64,000 nt of DNA from an uncultured Desulfobacter sp. (GTDB taxonomy: Bacteria; Desulfobacterota; Desulfobacteria; Desulfobacterales; Desulfobacteraceae), in the NCBI RefSeq assembly GCF_963664415.1, contig NZ_OY761445.1, forward strand, positions 832,501-896,500. Direction: 5' to 3'. Positions 26,686 to 35,943 of the stretch are shown here, piece after piece (position 1 is the first letter of the stretch; each line of letters begins with the position of its first letter). The translations under genes were made by a program, and so were the position numbers. The notes beneath the pieces are model-generated. The model was not told where the DNA came from. It searched no databases and worked only from the letters and a program-made list of their open reading frames with translations.

Positions 26686-28155
26686 ATGACAACTGGAAAT
26701 ACAGACGCAGCAAAAACACAATTGGACTGGAAAAGAATCCTGTTTATTCTGATCGGCCTCACCCTGTTCGCTATTGTCAATTTTTCCCCGGCATGGCCGG
26801 ATGCCGTAGACCCCACAGGCAAACATTTTACACTAAGTGCCCAAGGCAAAGGCGCGCTTGCCATCTTCCTTCTGGCCGGCACATGGTGGGTATTTGAAGT
26901 GGTCCCCATCGGCGTGACTAGCCTGGCATTAGGAGCGTTTCAGGTGCTTTTTGCGGTACGTACCGCCAAGGAAGCCCTCAAAGATTTCATGACCCCGTCC
27001 GTCCTGTTTATCTTTGGATCCCTGGTGATCGGCATGGTGTTCACCAAAACAGGTTTAACCAAACGCCTGGCGTACAAAATGCTTGCCGTTGTGGGAGAAA
27101 AAACCAGCATGATTTACCTGGGCTGCTTTGTGGTCACAGCGGCATTGACCCATATTATGGCCCATACGGCTGTGGCAGCCACCATGTTTCCGCTCTTAAT
27201 GACCATTTACTCCATGTACACAGACGAACCCGGCCCCACAAAATTTGGTAAAGGGCTGTTCATCGGCATGGCATTTGTTGCAGGCGCAGGATCTATTGTC
27301 ACACTGTTAGGTGCAGCCCGCGGCGCCGTGGCCATCGGTTTTTTTAAAGACATCGTAGGCCGGGATGTCTCTTTTTTCGAATTGACTTATTATATGTTCC
27401 CTGTGGGCTGGGCCATGACTTTCATTCTCTGGGGATTTTTCATGATCTTTTGTAAACCCGAAAAAAAGACCATCCCCGGCATCAAGGAAAAGGCTAAATC
27501 TCTTGAAAAAGCCATGGGCGGCATCACAAAACAGGAAATTCTTGCCGGCAGCATCATCTTTCTGGCCATCGCCATCATGTCCGTAAAGCAGTTCATTCCT
27601 GCCATAGCAAGCCTGGACAAAAATGCAATCATGCTTGTAGCAACGGTTTTATTCTTTATCTTCAATATTCTTGATATCAAAGATCTTGAAACAATCCCCT
27701 GGAATATCATTCTGCTGTTTGGCGGTGCCATGAGTATCGGCTTCTGCCTGTGGGAAACAGGCGCTGCTGAATGGCTTGCCATCAACTGGCTGACCATGTT
27801 CCAGAAGGCCAATTACTTTGTATTCATCTTAAGCATCGCGTTTTTTGTTATGATCATGACCAATTTCATCATGAACGTGGCGGCCATTGCCATATCCTTG
27901 CCCGTGGCACTGGTTATCGCCCCTTACCTGAACGTAGCACCTGAAGTCATTTTGTTTGCATCCCTGGTAACAGCCGGCATGCCGTTTCTACTGCTGGTGG
28001 GTGCCGCGCCCAACGCCATTGCCTATGACTCCAGACAGTTTACCACGGGTGAATTTTTCATGTACGGTATTCCCGCATCCATCATCTTGATGGTGATTGT
28101 CGCATTGTCCATATTCTTGTGGAAAATCATGGGGATGCCCATTACAACGATGTAG
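26686..28155 (+). CDS. SLC13/DASS family anion transporter
   Basis: A sodium-coupled (by family) inner-membrane transporter of dicarboxylates, sulfate or related anions. The ATG at 26686 follows a strong GGAGAGAGGGA ribosome site and yields 489 residues with about twelve membrane segments; the longer frame start is less likely. Family-type segments include TKTGLTKRLAYKML, MAHTAVAATMFPLLM and a C-terminal TAGMPFLLLVGAAPNAIAY. In sulfate reducers members of this family have been proposed to import sulfate, but the substrate cannot be read from the sequence. A terminator follows the gene. Confidence 0.88.
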   Translation: MTTGNTDAAKTQLDWKRILFILIGLTLFAIVNFSPAWPDAVDPTGKHFTLSAQGKGALAIFLLAGTWWVFEVVPIGVTSLALGAFQVLFAVRTAKEALKDFMTPSVLFIFGSLVIGMVFTKTGLTKRLAYKMLAVVGEKTSMIYLGCFVVTAALTHIMAHTAVAATMFPLLMTIYSMYTDEPGPTKFGKGLFIGMAFVAGAGSIVTLLGAARGAVAIGFFKDIVGRDVSFFELTYYMFPVGWAMTFILWGFFMIFCKPEKKTIPGIKEKAKSLEKAMGGITKQEILAGSIIFLAIAIMSVKQFIPAIASLDKNAIMLVATVLFFIFNILDIKDLETIPWNIILLFGGAMSIGFCLWETGAAEWLAINWLTMFQKANYFVFILSIAFFVMIMTNFIMNVAAIAISLPVALVIAPYLNVAPEVILFASLVTAGMPFLLLVGAAPNAIAYDSRQFTTGEFFMYGIPASIILMVIVALSIFLWKIMGMPITTM

Positions 28156-28200
28156 TACTTGAACAAAAAGTCACACAGACTTTCAAACAAACCAATAAAG

Positions 28201-28234
28201 CCCTGGTTCATCGTCCTTGATGGATCAGGGTTTT
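28201..28234 (+). terminator. Rho-independent terminator after the SLC13 gene
   Basis: CCCTGGTTCATC (28201-28212) can pair along its full length with GATGGATCAGGG (28219-28230), with two G-U pairs and a 6-base loop, and is followed by TTTT. TrkA/TrkH would then need their own promoter or read-through. Confidence 0.7.
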
Positions 28235-28337
28235 GCCTTTGTCGGCACAGGTCATATTGACAGCTGCCTGCCAAATATAGTAAAACGCGCCCAATGATAA
28301 GCCTTTCCATATTCGTAACTGAACCAGGAGTTTTCAT

Positions 28338-29702
28338 TTGAAAATTGTGATAATCGGTGCCGGTGGCGTAGGTTACAACATTGCCGGCCGGTTGGCCCTT
28401 GAGAGCAAGAATGTCGTGGTGGTCGATGTCGACGCACACGCCACCAGAAAAATTGCTGAAGACCTGGACGTCAAGGTGGTAACAGGATCGGGCAGCAACC
28501 CGGATACCCTGCGGGAGGCAGGAATTGTTGATGCGGATATTCTTTTAGCCGTCACAGACAGTGATGAAATCAATATTGTATCCTGCTTGATTGCCAACCA
28601 GATTTCGCCGATGACCCGAAAACTGATCCGTCTGCGCAATGAAGGATTTATCCCCTTTCATAATAGTTTAAAAAATGCCCCCCCGCACATTGACAACATA
28701 ATCAACCCCGAAGCCGAGGTTGTCAAGACCATCAGAAAATTAATGACCATTCCAGGTGCGGTGGATAAAGGCGAATTCGTTAACGGTCGAGTTAAATATG
28801 TAGGCATGCGGCTATCAAAAAACTCCCCTATCGCCGGAATGGAATTAGCGGACTTCCATCATGTTTTTGGACAAGACAGGCCTTTACTGGCCGCCATTAT
28901 CCGGGGCAATAAAGTTATTGTACCCCGGGGCAAAGACACATCAATGGCAGGGGATCTGATCTATTTTGTATGTGACACTGAAAAACTTGAAAAAACGCTA
29001 AATCTTTTAGGTGTAACGGTCAAACCGGTCAAAAGCGTACTAATCGTGGGCGGAGGCCGGATTGGTGCCAAACTCAGCCGTTCCCTTGAGCAGGACAATA
29101 TTCAGGTCAAAATCGTGGAGTCCAGCATAGATCGGTGCAATGATCTTTCCATGCAAATGGGAAAAACAGTGGTACTTCATGGCGACGGCGGAGACCAGAA
29201 ACTATTCATGGAAGAAAACATCAGCCAAATGGATGCTGTGGTCTCGGTGACCAATGACGATGAGACCAATATCCTTGTATCCCTTTTGGCAAAAAATATG
29301 GGGGTTGACAACACCATTACCCGTATCAGCAAAGCAAGCTATTATCCGTTATTGTCCACTATCGGCATTGAAAAAGTAGTCAGTCCAAGGGTTTCGGCGG
29401 TTTCTTCAATCTTGCAGGATATACGCCAGGGCAATGTAATTTCGGACATCTCTATTTTTGGTGAACAAGGAGAATTTATCGAAGCGGTTGCATTGGCATC
29501 CTCGCCTATTACCAAAGGCCCCATTAAAGAGATCTCTTTTCCTAAAGGCACCTTGCTTGTCTGTATCATCCGCCAGGATGAGATCATTATTCCCATGGGA
29601 GACAACAAGGTAGAGGCAGGCGACCGAATCATTTTGTTTGCAATCCAGGCGGCAGTGAAAAAGCTTGAAAAAATGCTCACAGTAAAGCTTGGATTTTTCT
29701 GA
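28338..29702 (+). CDS. trkA: Trk potassium uptake system regulatory subunit TrkA
   Basis: This cytoplasmic gating subunit of the Trk K+ channel binds NAD(H) and ATP. The 454-residue product has two tandem RCK units. Each has a Rossmann nucleotide-binding motif (KIVIIGAGGVGYNIAGRL at residue 1, SVLIVGGGRIGAKLSRSL near 235) followed by a TrkA-C domain. It starts with TTG, supported by AGGAG seven bases upstream and by the N-terminus of the family. Its stop overlaps the trkH start (TGATG). Confidence 0.96.
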   Translation: MKIVIIGAGGVGYNIAGRLALESKNVVVVDVDAHATRKIAEDLDVKVVTGSGSNPDTLREAGIVDADILLAVTDSDEINIVSCLIANQISPMTRKLIRLRNEGFIPFHNSLKNAPPHIDNIINPEAEVVKTIRKLMTIPGAVDKGEFVNGRVKYVGMRLSKNSPIAGMELADFHHVFGQDRPLLAAIIRGNKVIVPRGKDTSMAGDLIYFVCDTEKLEKTLNLLGVTVKPVKSVLIVGGGRIGAKLSRSLEQDNIQVKIVESSIDRCNDLSMQMGKTVVLHGDGGDQKLFMEENISQMDAVVSVTNDDETNILVSLLAKNMGVDNTITRISKASYYPLLSTIGIEKVVSPRVSAVSSILQDIRQGNVISDISIFGEQGEFIEAVALASSPITKGPIKEISFPKGTLLVCIIRQDEIIIPMGDNKVEAGDRIILFAIQAAVKKLEKMLTVKLGFF

Positions 29703-31153
29703 TGCGCTGGCCATTTATCATACGCATTATCGGGGTCCTTCTCTTCGTACTTGGTCTTTCCATGGCCCTGCCTTTGAGCTGCAGTCTATTTTTCAAGGAT
29801 GGCGCCCATCAAGGCCACCTTATAGCCATGGCAGTGACAACAATTATGGGTGCGATAATGATGTTCACTTCAAAAAAAGCCGGCAGCCATGACTATATCA
29901 ACCAGAGGGAAGGCATCGCTGTTGTGGCATTAGGATGGTTTGGCATTGGTCTTTTCGGTGCCCTGCCCTTTTTTCTGGCCCCGGATTTTTCCAACTTTAC
30001 AGATGCATTTTTTGAATCCGTGTCCGGATTCACCACCACAGGCTCTTCTATAATGACCAATATTGAAGGGGCGGCACCCAGCATTTTGTTCTGGAGAAGC
30101 CTGATTCAGTGGCTGGGCGGCATGGGCATCATCGTGCTCTCCCTGGCTATCTTGCCGTTTTTAGGGGTGGGCGGAATTCAGCTGTATAAAGCCGAGGTGC
30201 CAAGTCCGGTACCTGACAAACTGACCCCAAGATTATCAGATTCTGCCAAAATCCTCTGGATCGTGTATGCAGGCATGACGTTTCTGCTCATTCTGTTTCT
30301 TTGCTTTGGCGGAATGAACTTATTTGAATCGGTCTGTCACGCCCTGACCACCTTGCCCACCGGTGGTTTTTCACCCAAGAACCTTTCTATCGCACACTAT
30401 GATTCAGCCTATTTTGATTATATAATTACCTTTTTTATGTTGCTTGCAGGTATCAACTTTTCTCTGCACTACCAAATATTGCGTGGTAATAGCCTTGCGT
30501 TCTGGAAAGACGCCGAATGCAGATTTTTTCTATGCGCGGTGCTTGTGGGCACCCTGATCATCACACTGAACACCTGGGGTCCACTATATGACAACTTTTC
30601 CAAAGCCTTCAGGTATGCCATATTCCAGGTGGTTTCCATTGTCACCACCACAGGCTATGCCACGGCTGATTATGAGTTATTTCCGGGCCTATCGCAGGTG
30701 CTGTTATTCTTTGGCATGTTCATAGGCGCCAGTGCCGGTTCCACGGGCGGCGGCATGAAGTGTGCCAGAATTATGGTCTGTGTTAAATACTGCTACCGGG
30801 AATTATTCAAGCTGATCCACCCCCGAAGCGTCAGCCATATCAAACTGAACAACACCCTGGTCCCCGAAGATTTGCTGCGCTCCATCCTGGGATTTATTGC
30901 TTTATATATTCTGATTTTTGTGATAGCCACGGCGCTTCTATCCTCACTGGGTGTAGATCTTTTGACCTCGTTAGGCGCGGTAGCTTCGTGTATCGGCAAC
31001 ATCGGACCAGGCTTTGGCACAGTGGGACCGGCAGAAAATTTTGCCCACCTGCCCCAGGCCGGTAAATGGCTTTTATCCTGGTGTATGTTGGCAGGACGAC
31101 TGGAAATTTATACTGTAATCATACTTATAGTCCCCGAATTCTGGAAAAAATAA
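29702..31153 (+). CDS. trkH: Trk potassium transporter membrane subunit TrkH
   Basis: This K+-translocating pore has four repeated membrane-pore-membrane units. The 483-residue product shows the filter-type segments SGFTTTGSSI, LTTLPTGGFSP, VSIVTTTGYATADY and ASCIGNIGPGFG, which match the four TrkH pore loops. It overlaps trkA, so they are translationally coupled. The C-terminus (EFWKK) is intact. Its TAA stop codon lies inside the 8-bp target duplication of the IS element that follows. Confidence 0.96.
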   Translation: MRWPFIIRIIGVLLFVLGLSMALPLSCSLFFKDGAHQGHLIAMAVTTIMGAIMMFTSKKAGSHDYINQREGIAVVALGWFGIGLFGALPFFLAPDFSNFTDAFFESVSGFTTTGSSIMTNIEGAAPSILFWRSLIQWLGGMGIIVLSLAILPFLGVGGIQLYKAEVPSPVPDKLTPRLSDSAKILWIVYAGMTFLLILFLCFGGMNLFESVCHALTTLPTGGFSPKNLSIAHYDSAYFDYIITFFMLLAGINFSLHYQILRGNSLAFWKDAECRFFLCAVLVGTLIITLNTWGPLYDNFSKAFRYAIFQVVSIVTTTGYATADYELFPGLSQVLLFFGMFIGASAGSTGGGMKCARIMVCVKYCYRELFKLIHPRSVSHIKLNNTLVPEDLLRSILGFIALYILIFVIATALLSSLGVDLLTSLGAVASCIGNIGPGFGTVGPAENFAHLPQAGKWLLSWCMLAGRLEIYTVIILIVPEFWKK

Positions 31154-31154
31154 A
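31147..31154. repeat. Left copy of the IS target-site duplication
   Basis: AAAATAAA, identical to 32167-32174. It includes the trkH stop codon TAA (31151-31153). Confidence 0.9.
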
Positions 31155-32166
31155 TCCGGGGTATGCACTTGACTCAAGTAGGCACAAGATGTAGTGTCTA
31201 ATCATGACCGAGGATTATCCCAAAACACTCCTTGAGCTTGAGGAACGGTTCCAATCCGACGAAGATTGCTTGGCGTACCTGAGCAAGCTCCGCTGGCCAG
31301 AGGGCTTTGTTTGCCCAAGATGTGGGTGTGAAGACTCATGGCACACGAATCGAGGCACGTTCATGTGTCGAGAATGCCAACGGCAGACTTCCGTAACAGC
31401 CGGAACCGTATTCCATCAGTCACGGAAGCCGATTCAACTTTGGTTTCGTGCGATGTGGCATGTTACGACACAAAAGTACGGAGCCAATGCCTTGGGACTG
31501 AAACGAGTCTTGGGCTTAGGCAGTTACAACACCGCATGGCAATGGCTTCATAAGCTCAGACGGGCGATGGTCCGTCCGGGGCGCGACAACCTCCAAGGAG
31601 TCGTGGAGGTCGATGAGACTTACGTGGGTGGAAAGAAGCCTGGCAAGCGCGGCCGAGGAGCGGAAGGTAAGGAGTTGGTAGTGATCGCGGTCGAGGACAA
31701 GGGCTCGGAAGGAATTGGCCGTATCCGGTTGGCACACCTGCCAGACGCCTCCTCTTCGAGCTTGCATTCATTTGTGGAGGAAATGATTCGACCTGGTGCG
31801 GTGGTCCGGACCGATGATTGGTCAGGATATGAGGGGATCGAAAAGAAGGGCTATCAACGAAACATTGCCACGTCTGAGGAGATGAAACTTGCACATTTAG
31901 TCGCCTCCCTTCTTAATCGGTGGATTCTGGGAACGTATCAGGGAAGTGTCAAACCCACGCACCTGACCTATTATCTCGACGAATTTACCTTCCGCTTCAA
32001 CCGCAGGACAAGTAACTCACGAGGAAAGCTGTTCTACAGGCTCGTTCAACATGCTATGTCAGTGGACCCAGCGCCACTGCCCACCCTCAAAGGGCCTGCT
32101 GTTGATTTTCTTAAAAGTGTCGAACACAAGATGTAGGGGGTGCTGGATCTAAATGCATACCCCAGA
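31155..32166 (+). mobile_element. Complete IS1595-family insertion sequence (1012 bp)
   Basis: The ends are imperfect inverted repeats: TCCGGGGTATGCACTT at the left and the complement of TCTGGGGTATGCATTT at the right (14 of 16 match). The element is flanked by the 8-bp duplication AAAATAAA, the length usual for IS1595. One intact transposase gene fills it. The element looks more GC-rich than the genes around it. Intact ORF, ends and duplication point to a recent insertion. Confidence 0.95.
31204..32136 (+). CDS. tnp: IS1595-family transposase
   Basis: The 310-residue product starts with a helix and a zinc ribbon (CPRCGCED...CRECQRQTSV), then the ISXO2-like DDE-type domain. The latter has VEVDETYVGGKKPGKRGRG (first Asp), VVRTDDWSGYEGI (second Asp) and the C-terminal family text LTYYLDEFTFRFNRR. 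No frameshift or truncation is seen, so the enzyme may be active. Confidence 0.95.
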   Translation: MTEDYPKTLLELEERFQSDEDCLAYLSKLRWPEGFVCPRCGCEDSWHTNRGTFMCRECQRQTSVTAGTVFHQSRKPIQLWFRAMWHVTTQKYGANALGLKRVLGLGSYNTAWQWLHKLRRAMVRPGRDNLQGVVEVDETYVGGKKPGKRGRGAEGKELVVIAVEDKGSEGIGRIRLAHLPDASSSSLHSFVEEMIRPGAVVRTDDWSGYEGIEKKGYQRNIATSEEMKLAHLVASLLNRWILGTYQGSVKPTHLTYYLDEFTFRFNRRTSNSRGKLFYRLVQHAMSVDPAPLPTLKGPAVDFLKSVEHKM

Positions 32167-32174
32167 AAAATAAA
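32167..32174. repeat. Right copy of the IS target-site duplication
   Basis: AAAATAAA, identical to 31147-31154. Joining the outer sides restores the sequence that followed trkH before insertion. Confidence 0.9.
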
Positions 32175-32211
32175 TAGTGCCCGACGGAAAACCGGATAGG
32201 TGGTTTTTCGT

Positions 32212-34158
32212 TCAAACACGACAAAGCGTGACCCGGGTGTCGTAATAGGGCGTCCCGTTACCCACGGTACTGACCATTTCAGCTGTGAGCCGGTTCAATC
32301 CGTGGCCGGCTTTGATCCATCCGCCGCGTTCGGTAATCAGGCAATCCCGCCTTGTGGACGCATCGGTGCAAAGCAGGGCTTTCACACTGCCGATTTGGCT
32401 TTTAACCATTACGGTTTGCCCATCTGCAAGACCCAAGTCTTCTGCTTCAGCAGGGTGCAGACGTACCGTTGGCAATGGTGGATGATCTGCAAGGGTTCGC
32501 TCGGAGCAAATATAATCAAAGGGTGCGACACTCAGCAGTGTATATGGGTAATCTTTATCGTCGTTTTTAAGGACATCCCCGTCAAATTGGGTCATAAACT
32601 CATACTTTCCCGACGGCGTGGGAAAGACCTTATCAAGGTAAGGCGCCATGGGTTCCGGGATTCGAAAAGGGGCGTTCCTCAAATCTCTTAGGTTACCGCC
32701 CCAGGTTCTGATCGGATCGCAAATTTTGTCCAGCCATTGATCAGCGGTTTTACAGTACTGATCTTTAAAGGAAAATCGTTTGGCAAGTTCCGTGAACATC
32801 TGAAACTCACTTCGGCAGTTCCCCACAGGCTCAATGGCCGGATTTACAGGGCCCACATAGTTATGGCCGAAACTTGCCATGACATCGTATTCTTCAAGAA
32901 AGGTGGTAGCCGGCAGGAACACATCCGCCAATTCTGCGGTATCATCTAAAAAATGGCCGCTGTAAACCACGAACTCCATGCGCTTGAATGCATCGACCAC
33001 AAGTTCGGAATTTGGCGCCATACAGACCGGATTAGCCGCCGTTACATAAACCATTCGAATCGGTGGATTTTTGGCATCTAAAATTTCTTGTCCCACATAG
33101 GGCATCAAAAGTGTGCGGCGCTCGGGGTTGAGCTGGTCTCCCCAGCATTTCGGATCATAGGGGCCGTATTCTTCAAATCCCTGGCTAACCCCGCCGCCTT
33201 CCACACCGATATTCCCTGAAATGGCCCCTAAAGCATCAATAGCTCGGATGGTAAAATGGGCGTCTTTGTGTCGATGGAGCCCCCACCCCAGAAGGATTGA
33301 TGTGGGTTTAAAGGAAATCAATGTGTCTGCGATGTACTCGGCATCTTCTCTCGAAACACCGGCAAGACGGCATAGCTCATCTATTCCATAGCGACCGAGG
33401 ATCTCTTTGTATGTATCGTAGCCTGCGCTGTGATAGGAGAGAAAATCAATATCTTGGGACTCCCGGTCGATCAAAAGTTTGGCAGCGGCCATGGCCAGGT
33501 ATGCATCCATATTTGGAGCCGGGGCAATATGCCGGTCGGCAAGTGCGGCACTCCGGTTCCGAAAGGGGTCAATGGTAATGATCCGACCACCTTTCTTCTG
33601 TATATCCTTGATGATGGGCACAAGTCCAATCTGTGTGGTCGCAGGGTTCCTGGCCCAGAGGATCATGGCCTTGGAGTTATAATGGTCTAGGGGGTCATGG
33701 GAAATGCGGTTGCCCAAATCAAGATTCTGGGATGCCTGACCGGTGCCGCCGCACAGTGAACCGTGCAGGGTGGTAACGCCTCCGAACAGGTTGAAAAAAT
33801 ACTTATTGAGCAGCTTGAGCGCAGTTCGTTCCCCATAGCCTTGGTAGTAAAGAATCGCTTCGGGACCGTCCTCGTCACGGATCGTCTTCATCTTTTCAGC
33901 AATGACATCCAAAGCATCATCCCAAGAGGTCTTACGCCAGCCTGACCGCCCACGAATCATGGGAGTTGTGATGCGTTCCTTGCTGTAAACCCGGTTGATA
34001 TATTTTGATGCCTTGTGACAGGTCACTCCCCGGGTCAACGGATGCGTTTTAGATCCCGTCAAACGAATTAGACGACCGTCTTCAACTATGGCTTCAAGTC
34101 CGCAGGTACTAGGGCAATCCCGGGTGCAGGTGGTGATGATTTTCTTGATGTCGCTCAT
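32212..34158 (-). CDS. Molybdopterin-dependent oxidoreductase (DMSO reductase superfamily)
   Basis: The enzyme should bind a Mo/W-bis-pterin cofactor and one [4Fe-4S] cluster. The ATG at 34158, with TAAAGG upstream, gives 648 residues and puts the cluster motif at the N-terminus: C11, C15, C19 and C47 (CxxxCxxxCx27C). The segment HGSLCGGTGQASQNLDLG lies where the metal ligand is expected. RMVYVTAANPV and the C-terminal domain (LRHPAEAEDLGLADGQTVMV-like) also fit. No signal or Tat motif and no partner FeS or membrane subunit are adjacent, so it appears to be a cytoplasmic single-subunit enzyme. Substrate unknown. Confidence 0.9.
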   Translation of the reverse strand: MSDIKKIITTCTRDCPSTCGLEAIVEDGRLIRLTGSKTHPLTRGVTCHKASKYINRVYSKERITTPMIRGRSGWRKTSWDDALDVIAEKMKTIRDEDGPEAILYYQGYGERTALKLLNKYFFNLFGGVTTLHGSLCGGTGQASQNLDLGNRISHDPLDHYNSKAMILWARNPATTQIGLVPIIKDIQKKGGRIITIDPFRNRSAALADRHIAPAPNMDAYLAMAAAKLLIDRESQDIDFLSYHSAGYDTYKEILGRYGIDELCRLAGVSREDAEYIADTLISFKPTSILLGWGLHRHKDAHFTIRAIDALGAISGNIGVEGGGVSQGFEEYGPYDPKCWGDQLNPERRTLLMPYVGQEILDAKNPPIRMVYVTAANPVCMAPNSELVVDAFKRMEFVVYSGHFLDDTAELADVFLPATTFLEEYDVMASFGHNYVGPVNPAIEPVGNCRSEFQMFTELAKRFSFKDQYCKTADQWLDKICDPIRTWGGNLRDLRNAPFRIPEPMAPYLDKVFPTPSGKYEFMTQFDGDVLKNDDKDYPYTLLSVAPFDYICSERTLADHPPLPTVRLHPAEAEDLGLADGQTVMVKSQIGSVKALLCTDASTRRDCLITERGGWIKAGHGLNRLTAEMVSTVGNGTPYYDTRVTLCRV

Positions 34159-34433
34159 ATCAATGCCTTTACTGTATTGAACAAATGACACATATTTGTT
34201 CTTCTTTTAAAATGGGTTGTAAAACAATATCGAATGCAAGGCAAGTTGATAATGGCCGTCTAAAATATTGTCACTGGATAGTTTCTATGGTATGAATTTT
34301 CTGCTTTTAATTGTTTTAACAGTAAGGATTGTAAATTGAATTACGAACATGCCCCTTAAGGACACAAACCGGGGATTTTCGCTAATGAATAGTGAAATTC
34401 TCAAAATAACAACTTAAAAGACAGGATTACAAT

Positions 34434-35846
34434 ATGAGCCCGTTACAGCGACTCAGCGACCGGATTATCAGCCGTGTAAAGATTAATTTAGAGGAGTTCG
34501 AATTTGATACAGAGCCCTTTGTACGTAGTGCCCTTGATCATGAAAAAATGCTCGAATTCTACGCTTTTTACGGCATTACCTCCCGCCACCCCCTTTATTT
34601 TAATTTTAAAAATTCCAATATCGCAGGCAGTTATTTTTTAGGAAAATGTTATGTGGAACGGTCAGCTATTTATAAAAGCGATGTCAGGGGAGATGAACTC
34701 AAAAGAAAGGGCGACAGCATAAGATCGGCCAAAAACCTTCCCCTGGTTGAGGATGAAATGATCTCCATTCTGGACAGCCTGCTATATAAAACCCTGGTCC
34801 ACAGCAATTCCCACAACCCTGAAAGTCCTGAAATGTTTAGTATCAGGAACACCATTTCCGCCCACTACGCAAACATACACGGTTCCACCCTGGAAGGCTG
34901 TTTTTTAGGGCCCTTTGCCACCGTGGATTTAATGAACCTTCATTCGTGTATCGTAGGAGAATTTTCCTATGTTCAGGTTGGAGAACTTTTTCACCGCAAA
35001 ATTGATCCCGGCACCGTCTGGATCAAAAGCCCCCATTTTGAATTTAAATACAAGTTTAAAAACAGCATCCTTGATAATTTTGTAGGGGTCAATGATGCCC
35101 ACCAGCCCCGGGGGGTGATTTACGACTTTGTCAGGGCGCGGGATCAGGATTTTGAAAAATTGTTCGAGGTCATGCACTTAGAACCCTTTGAAGTCCCTGA
35201 TACTTCTGCAGTCAATCGCTATGCAAGGATCAAGGGGAAAACCCGTATCGGTGAGAACGTTCTGGTGGCCCAGAGATCCTTTCTCCACAATGCAACCATG
35301 GGTGACGGGTCCAATGCCCAGGAAAACTCTTATATTATTGATTCCGTGCTGGAAGGCAATTGCATTACAGCCCATGGCGGAAAAATTATCAATGCCGATG
35401 TCGGCCAGGAATGTTTTGTGGGGTTCAACTCATTTTTAAACGGTGGGCCCGACGCACGAATTCAAATAGGTGAAGGCTGTATTATCATGCCACACACCAT
35501 TATTAACCCAAGTATGCCAATACAGATTCCCAACGAACATCTGGTATGGGGATATATCCAATCTCCGGAAGACCTTGCTACCCATACCATTTCGCTGGAT
35601 GCGTTGGCAGAAGTCAGAGAAAGCCTGACTGTAGGAAAAATGACCTTTTCAGGAAAAGGTTCCGTGTTTATCGGATCCTTCAAGGATCGTTTAAAAAAGA
35701 TCCTTAAGGACAACGGGGCATTACATAAGGATGGAGAAAACAGGGGACACGCTCAAGACGACCAAAATATCTCCTATAATATCATTCAGCCCTACCCGAC
35801 AGGCGAACAAAAAGGATTATATCCATCCATAAGAATCAAGCCTTAA
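34434..35846 (+). CDS. Predicted left-handed beta-helix protein (hexapeptide-like), function unknown
   Basis: The 470-residue product has no membrane segments. From about residue 130 to 410 it shows short repeating I/V-G-x patterns (TRIGENVLVAQRSFLHNATMGDG, ANVGQECFVGFNSF-like) that suggest a left-handed parallel beta-helix as in sugar acyl- and nucleotidyltransferases. The N-terminal 110 residues are not recognised. No sugar-nucleotide gene is close by. It could be a transferase or a structural protein. A long hairpin follows the stop. Confidence 0.6.
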   Translation: MSPLQRLSDRIISRVKINLEEFEFDTEPFVRSALDHEKMLEFYAFYGITSRHPLYFNFKNSNIAGSYFLGKCYVERSAIYKSDVRGDELKRKGDSIRSAKNLPLVEDEMISILDSLLYKTLVHSNSHNPESPEMFSIRNTISAHYANIHGSTLEGCFLGPFATVDLMNLHSCIVGEFSYVQVGELFHRKIDPGTVWIKSPHFEFKYKFKNSILDNFVGVNDAHQPRGVIYDFVRARDQDFEKLFEVMHLEPFEVPDTSAVNRYARIKGKTRIGENVLVAQRSFLHNATMGDGSNAQENSYIIDSVLEGNCITAHGGKIINADVGQECFVGFNSFLNGGPDARIQIGEGCIIMPHTIINPSMPIQIPNEHLVWGYIQSPEDLATHTISLDALAEVRESLTVGKMTFSGKGSVFIGSFKDRLKKILKDNGALHKDGENRGHAQDDQNISYNIIQPYPTGEQKGLYPSIRIKP

Positions 35847-35866
35847 ATTAAAAAACAACCGACGTT

Positions 35867-35908
35867 AAGGACCGCAAATTATATACATGTATCTCTTTTG
35901 CGGTCCTT
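35867..35908. terminator. 12-bp perfect hairpin after the beta-helix gene
   Basis: AAGGACCGCAAA (35867-35878) and TTTGCGGTCCTT (35897-35908) pair perfectly; the loop includes the palindrome ATACATGTAT. There is no T-run after it on the plus strand, so it may stabilise the mRNA end or act as a protein site rather than a classic terminator. Confidence 0.55.
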
Positions 35909-35943
35909 GCAAAATATTAAAAACCAATGATAAGGATTTGCTT

